A stretch of DNA of 64,000 nt from an uncultured Chloroflexales bacterium (GTDB lineage Bacteria; Chloroflexota; Chloroflexia; Chloroflexales; Chloroflexaceae), in assembly GCA_937918935.1 (NCBI GenBank), contig CAKZSI010000074.1:1-64000 (forward strand), in the 5' to 3' direction. Of this stretch, positions 61,802-64,000 are shown in pieces. The stretch's first letter is position 1, and every line of letters starts with the position of its first letter. A program made the position numbers and the translations under genes. The notes beneath the pieces were generated by a model. That model made no database searches and was not told the DNA's origin. It saw nothing but the letters and a program-made list of their open reading frames with translations.

Positions 61802-62644
61802 TCAGAGGTACTCGCGCTGGCTGACACGGCGACGCCACTCTTCTTTCACTTCCACATTGGCGCCATCGGTGGTCATAAAGTCTATCAGCAACCGCGAGAA
61901 GGTATTCGACTGCTCCAAAAAGGGGAAATGGCTCGCCCTGGGAAGGGTCAGCCGTCTGATAGGACGCCCCTCGCGCTCGAAGGTGTCGAGCACCTCGCTA
62001 CACTCGACGGCTACGATGCGATCCTGCCCGCCATAGACCGCCAGCAGCGGCACCGGCAGGGCGGCCAGGGCCGGGCGCAGGTCGGTGTCGAGGAGCGAGT
62101 CCTGTACGCTGTTCAGCACCCGCTCACTCAGGCCCTCGGTGTCTTCGATCAGTTCCTGTTGCACGTCGGGATCAGCAATGGGGATGCTCTTCAGCAACTT
62201 GAGCCAGACATTGGCCGAGGTATTCAGGCCGAGCAGGCGCGAGAAGGTCCCGGATTTGAGATGCCCGGCAAGGGCTTCGCCATACAGCGGGGTTGCCACG
62301 GTCATCACCCGTGGAAAAGACTCCGGGCGCTCACGGGCGGCGCGGATGGCGACCATCCCTCCCATACCGTGCCCCACCAGGGTGGCCGAGGTAATCCCCA
62401 TCTGGTCAACGAAGCGGAAGAGCATATCCACATAGCTCGAGATGTTGAAGTCGGAACCGCGACGGTCGCTCTCGCCGAAGCCCCAGAAATCGAGGGCATA
62501 GGCGCGATAGCGCTCGGCTACTGCGTCCATCGTCGAGACCCAGTAGCGCCAGGAGCCGAGCCAGCTATGCAGGAACACGATCGGCTGGCCTCGGCCAAAG
62601 ACCTCGTAATGGACCAGCCGGTTGTCAAGATGAATTGCGCTCAC
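61802..62644 (-). CDS. Alpha/beta hydrolase-fold protein lacking the usual nucleophile
   Basis: 280-aa protein with IVFLHSWLGSWRYWVSTM (oxyanion loop), ALDFWGFGESDRRG, and a late VYGGQDRIV (Asp) and RASHFPFLEQ (His). The nucleophile elbow reads LVGHGMGGMVAI, with Gly where Ser (or Asp/Cys) is expected; the codon is GGT. The GTG start at 62644 overlaps the stop of the histidine kinase gene (GTGA). The co-transcription suggests a sensing or binding role instead of catalysis. Confidence 0.85.
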   Translation of the reverse strand: MSAIHLDNRLVHYEVFGRGQPIVFLHSWLGSWRYWVSTMDAVAERYRAYALDFWGFGESDRRGSDFNISSYVDMLFRFVDQMGITSATLVGHGMGGMVAIRAARERPESFPRVMTVATPLYGEALAGHLKSGTFSRLLGLNTSANVWLKLLKSIPIADPDVQQELIEDTEGLSERVLNSVQDSLLDTDLRPALAALPVPLLAVYGGQDRIVAVECSEVLDTFEREGRPIRRLTLPRASHFPFLEQSNTFSRLLIDFMTTDGANVEVKEEWRRRVSQREYL

Positions 62645-64000
62645 TCGGAGTCCTCTTGCGCTTCGTGTGCGCCCGCCTGCTCCAGCGGGATCATAAAGCT
62701 AAAGATGCTGCCTTTGCCTTGCTCGCTCTGCACCCACATTTCGCCGCCATGCTGCTCGACGAACTGTTTGGCGATCGCCAGACCCAGTCCGGTGCCGCCA
62801 GCCACGTCACGGAGGGGGTTGTCAGCGCGGTAGAAGGGGCGGAAGAGCTTCTTGAGTTGCTCGCGGGTCATGCCCACTCCATTATCTTCAACGTCAATTT
62901 GCAGCATATTGGCGCGGTTGAGAAACGCGCGCACCTGAATGCGCCCTCCCTCGTAGGTGTACTTCACCGCGTTCGAAAACAGGTTCTGGAACACCTGCGT
63001 GATCCGTTTCTGGTCGGCCACCACCGGGGGAAGCGCGGGTGCGATGTCAAGGGTGACCTGCATATCCTTGCGCTCGTACTCCAGGCGCAGTGATTGCAGC
63101 ACATCGTTGATCACCTGCGCAATCTCAACGCGGGTGAAGTTTAGTTTTTGCTTAGAATCAGGGCGGGCGAAGTCGAGAATATCTTCGATCAGCGCATGCA
63201 GGCGGTTGGTATTGGTCTTGATAATCTGCAGATGACTGATCTGATCCTCGCTCAGCGAGTGGGCGCTGGTGAGCAGCAACATATCCACGTAGCCCTTCAC
63301 CGCAGTGAGCGGGGTGCGCAGTTCATGGCTCACGTCGGAGATGAACTGCCGCTTGGCATGGTCGGCCTCGATCTCACGAGTGATGTCGCGCAACACCGCC
63401 ACGCTGCCGTAGCACTGCCCATCGCGGCTATTGCTCATCACCAGCGCCAGGTTGACCGCGATCACCTGGGTGGGATCGCTCAGGTCGAGGTAGGTCGAAT
63501 AGGCGTGTGAGCTTTCGCGCACCTGCCGCAGGCCATTGATCAGGCCGTTGTAGATGGTGGCGGCGCGTTTACGCTCCGTCTCATTGGCCCCGTAGCTCTC
63601 CAGTATCCGCAGGGGTTGGTGCAGCATCACCGCGGCAGGGATCTCCAGCACCTTTGCGGCTGCCGGGTTGTAGAGGATCACGCGCTGCTCGGTATCGAGC
63701 ACGATCACCCCCTCGGTGAGCGACTGGAAAACGGCATTGCTCTTGGAGGTCTCCTCGCGTTGTTCGGCGAGGAGCCGGGCGTGGGAACTCGCCAGGTCAT
63801 TGATGTAGCTGTAGAGTTGTGCGTTGGAAAGAGCCGCAGCCACTACGCCGGCAATCGTGCCGAGCAGGTTCATCTGCGAGTCGGTGAAGTAGCCCACCTC
63901 GGGGCTGGTGAGGACGAGTACGCCCAGGCGCGTGTCGCCAGTGTTGAGCGGCACCGCAGCGACCGAGCGCACATCATCGGCGCGACCGCTCTCCTGGAGC
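62641..64000 (-). CDS. GAF/PAS sensor histidine kinase, 5' end outside window
   Basis: At least 452 codons are visible to the edge. From the N-terminal side: the end of a GAF domain (DVRSVAAVPLNTGDTRLG, GYFTDSQMNLLGTIAGVVAAAL), a PAS domain (FQSLTEGVIVLDTEQRVILYNPAAAKV), HisKA (DVSHELRTPLTAVKGYVDML) and HATPase_c (NLFSNAVKYTYEGG, DNGVGMT, GGTGLGLAIAKQFVEQHGG). No membrane helix is seen in this part. A VicK/PhoR-like cytoplasmic part fits. It is co-transcribed with the alpha/beta hydrolase; no response regulator is visible. Confidence 0.93.
   Translation of the reverse strand, partial: LQESGRADDVRSVAAVPLNTGDTRLGVLVLTSPEVGYFTDSQMNLLGTIAGVVAAALSNAQLYSYINDLASSHARLLAEQREETSKSNAVFQSLTEGVIVLDTEQRVILYNPAAAKVLEIPAAVMLHQPLRILESYGANETERKRAATIYNGLINGLRQVRESSHAYSTYLDLSDPTQVIAVNLALVMSNSRDGQCYGSVAVLRDITREIEADHAKRQFISDVSHELRTPLTAVKGYVDMLLLTSAHSLSEDQISHLQIIKTNTNRLHALIEDILDFARPDSKQKLNFTRVEIAQVINDVLQSLRLEYERKDMQVTLDIAPALPPVVADQKRITQVFQNLFSNAVKYTYEGGRIQVRAFLNRANMLQIDVEDNGVGMTREQLKKLFRPFYRADNPLRDVAGGTGLGLAIAKQFVEQHGGEMWVQSEQGKGSIFSFMIPLEQAGAHEAQEDSE

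Overview
The window looks like a chromosome segment of a filamentous anoxygenic phototroph of the Chloroflexales (Chloroflexota), probably Roseiflexaceae-like. This is an inference from gene content: a compact nifH-nifB-nifD-nifK run of the type known from Roseiflexus, a CrtI-type carotenoid desaturase, a type 2 IPP isomerase, a full oleABCD set for head-to-head hydrocarbons, very high GC and frequent ATGA overlaps. Genus is not certain. No rRNA, tRNA, CRISPR, phage or transposase gene was seen.

Layout. 0-5 kb: start of a J-domain gene (cut by the edge), an EVE-domain gene, a two-component pair and a fused SSS-family symporter. 5-9.3 kb: minus-strand exopolysaccharide block (glycosyltransferase, two Wzz-like proteins, BY-kinase, PHP phosphatase). 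9.6-13 kb: pyrimidine cluster pyrD / small membrane protein / pyrF / pyrE. 13-19.8 kb: a small hypothetical, a DRTGG/AAA_26 protein, a large U32 peptidase-family protein, CrtI and a rhodanese. 20-28.2 kb: a second, paralogous two-component pair, two SPFH proteins, a bactofilin-like membrane protein, phosphomannomutase and a membrane STAS protein. 28.2-32.8 kb: an asymmetric heterodimeric ABC exporter with its MarR regulator and a well-defined promoter/operator. 33-46.6 kb: oleB, oleC, oleD, then an aminotransferase, Ppx/GppA-HD, an RRM protein, ileS behind a T-box, an unknown 259-aa protein, and oleA on the other strand. 46.9-51 kb: two YIP1 membrane proteins, rho and apt. 51.4-56.4 kb: nif operon (nifH, nifB, nifD, nifK and a 70-aa unknown protein). 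57-64 kb: malQ, recF, fni, a small HMA-fold protein, an alpha/beta hydrolase lacking the usual nucleophile, and a GAF/PAS histidine kinase that runs off the end.

How it fits together. The nif cluster carries both nitrogenase components and the NifB cofactor enzyme but no nifE/nifN here, and NifD/NifK have features shared with the Vnf/Anf side of the family, so it may be a simplified nitrogenase. oleA-D together should turn two fatty acyl-CoAs into a long internal alkene; the set is split in two blocks. Both OmpR/histidine-kinase pairs lie just upstream of membrane-protein genes and may control them.

Between the genes there is a striking amount of structure: at least 13 copies of a GGGGAAAC-CGG-GTTTCCCC palindrome with covarying outer arms, about 11 copies of a second hairpin family (GGGAGGGC...GCCCTCCC), a four-copy 36-bp tandem array that grew out of the first family, a MITE-like element between oleC and oleD, and a shared 26-bp repeat at 13.4 and 61.3 kb. 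These repeats, the T-box with a possibly very short Stem I, and the reduced nif cluster are the items most worth a second look.
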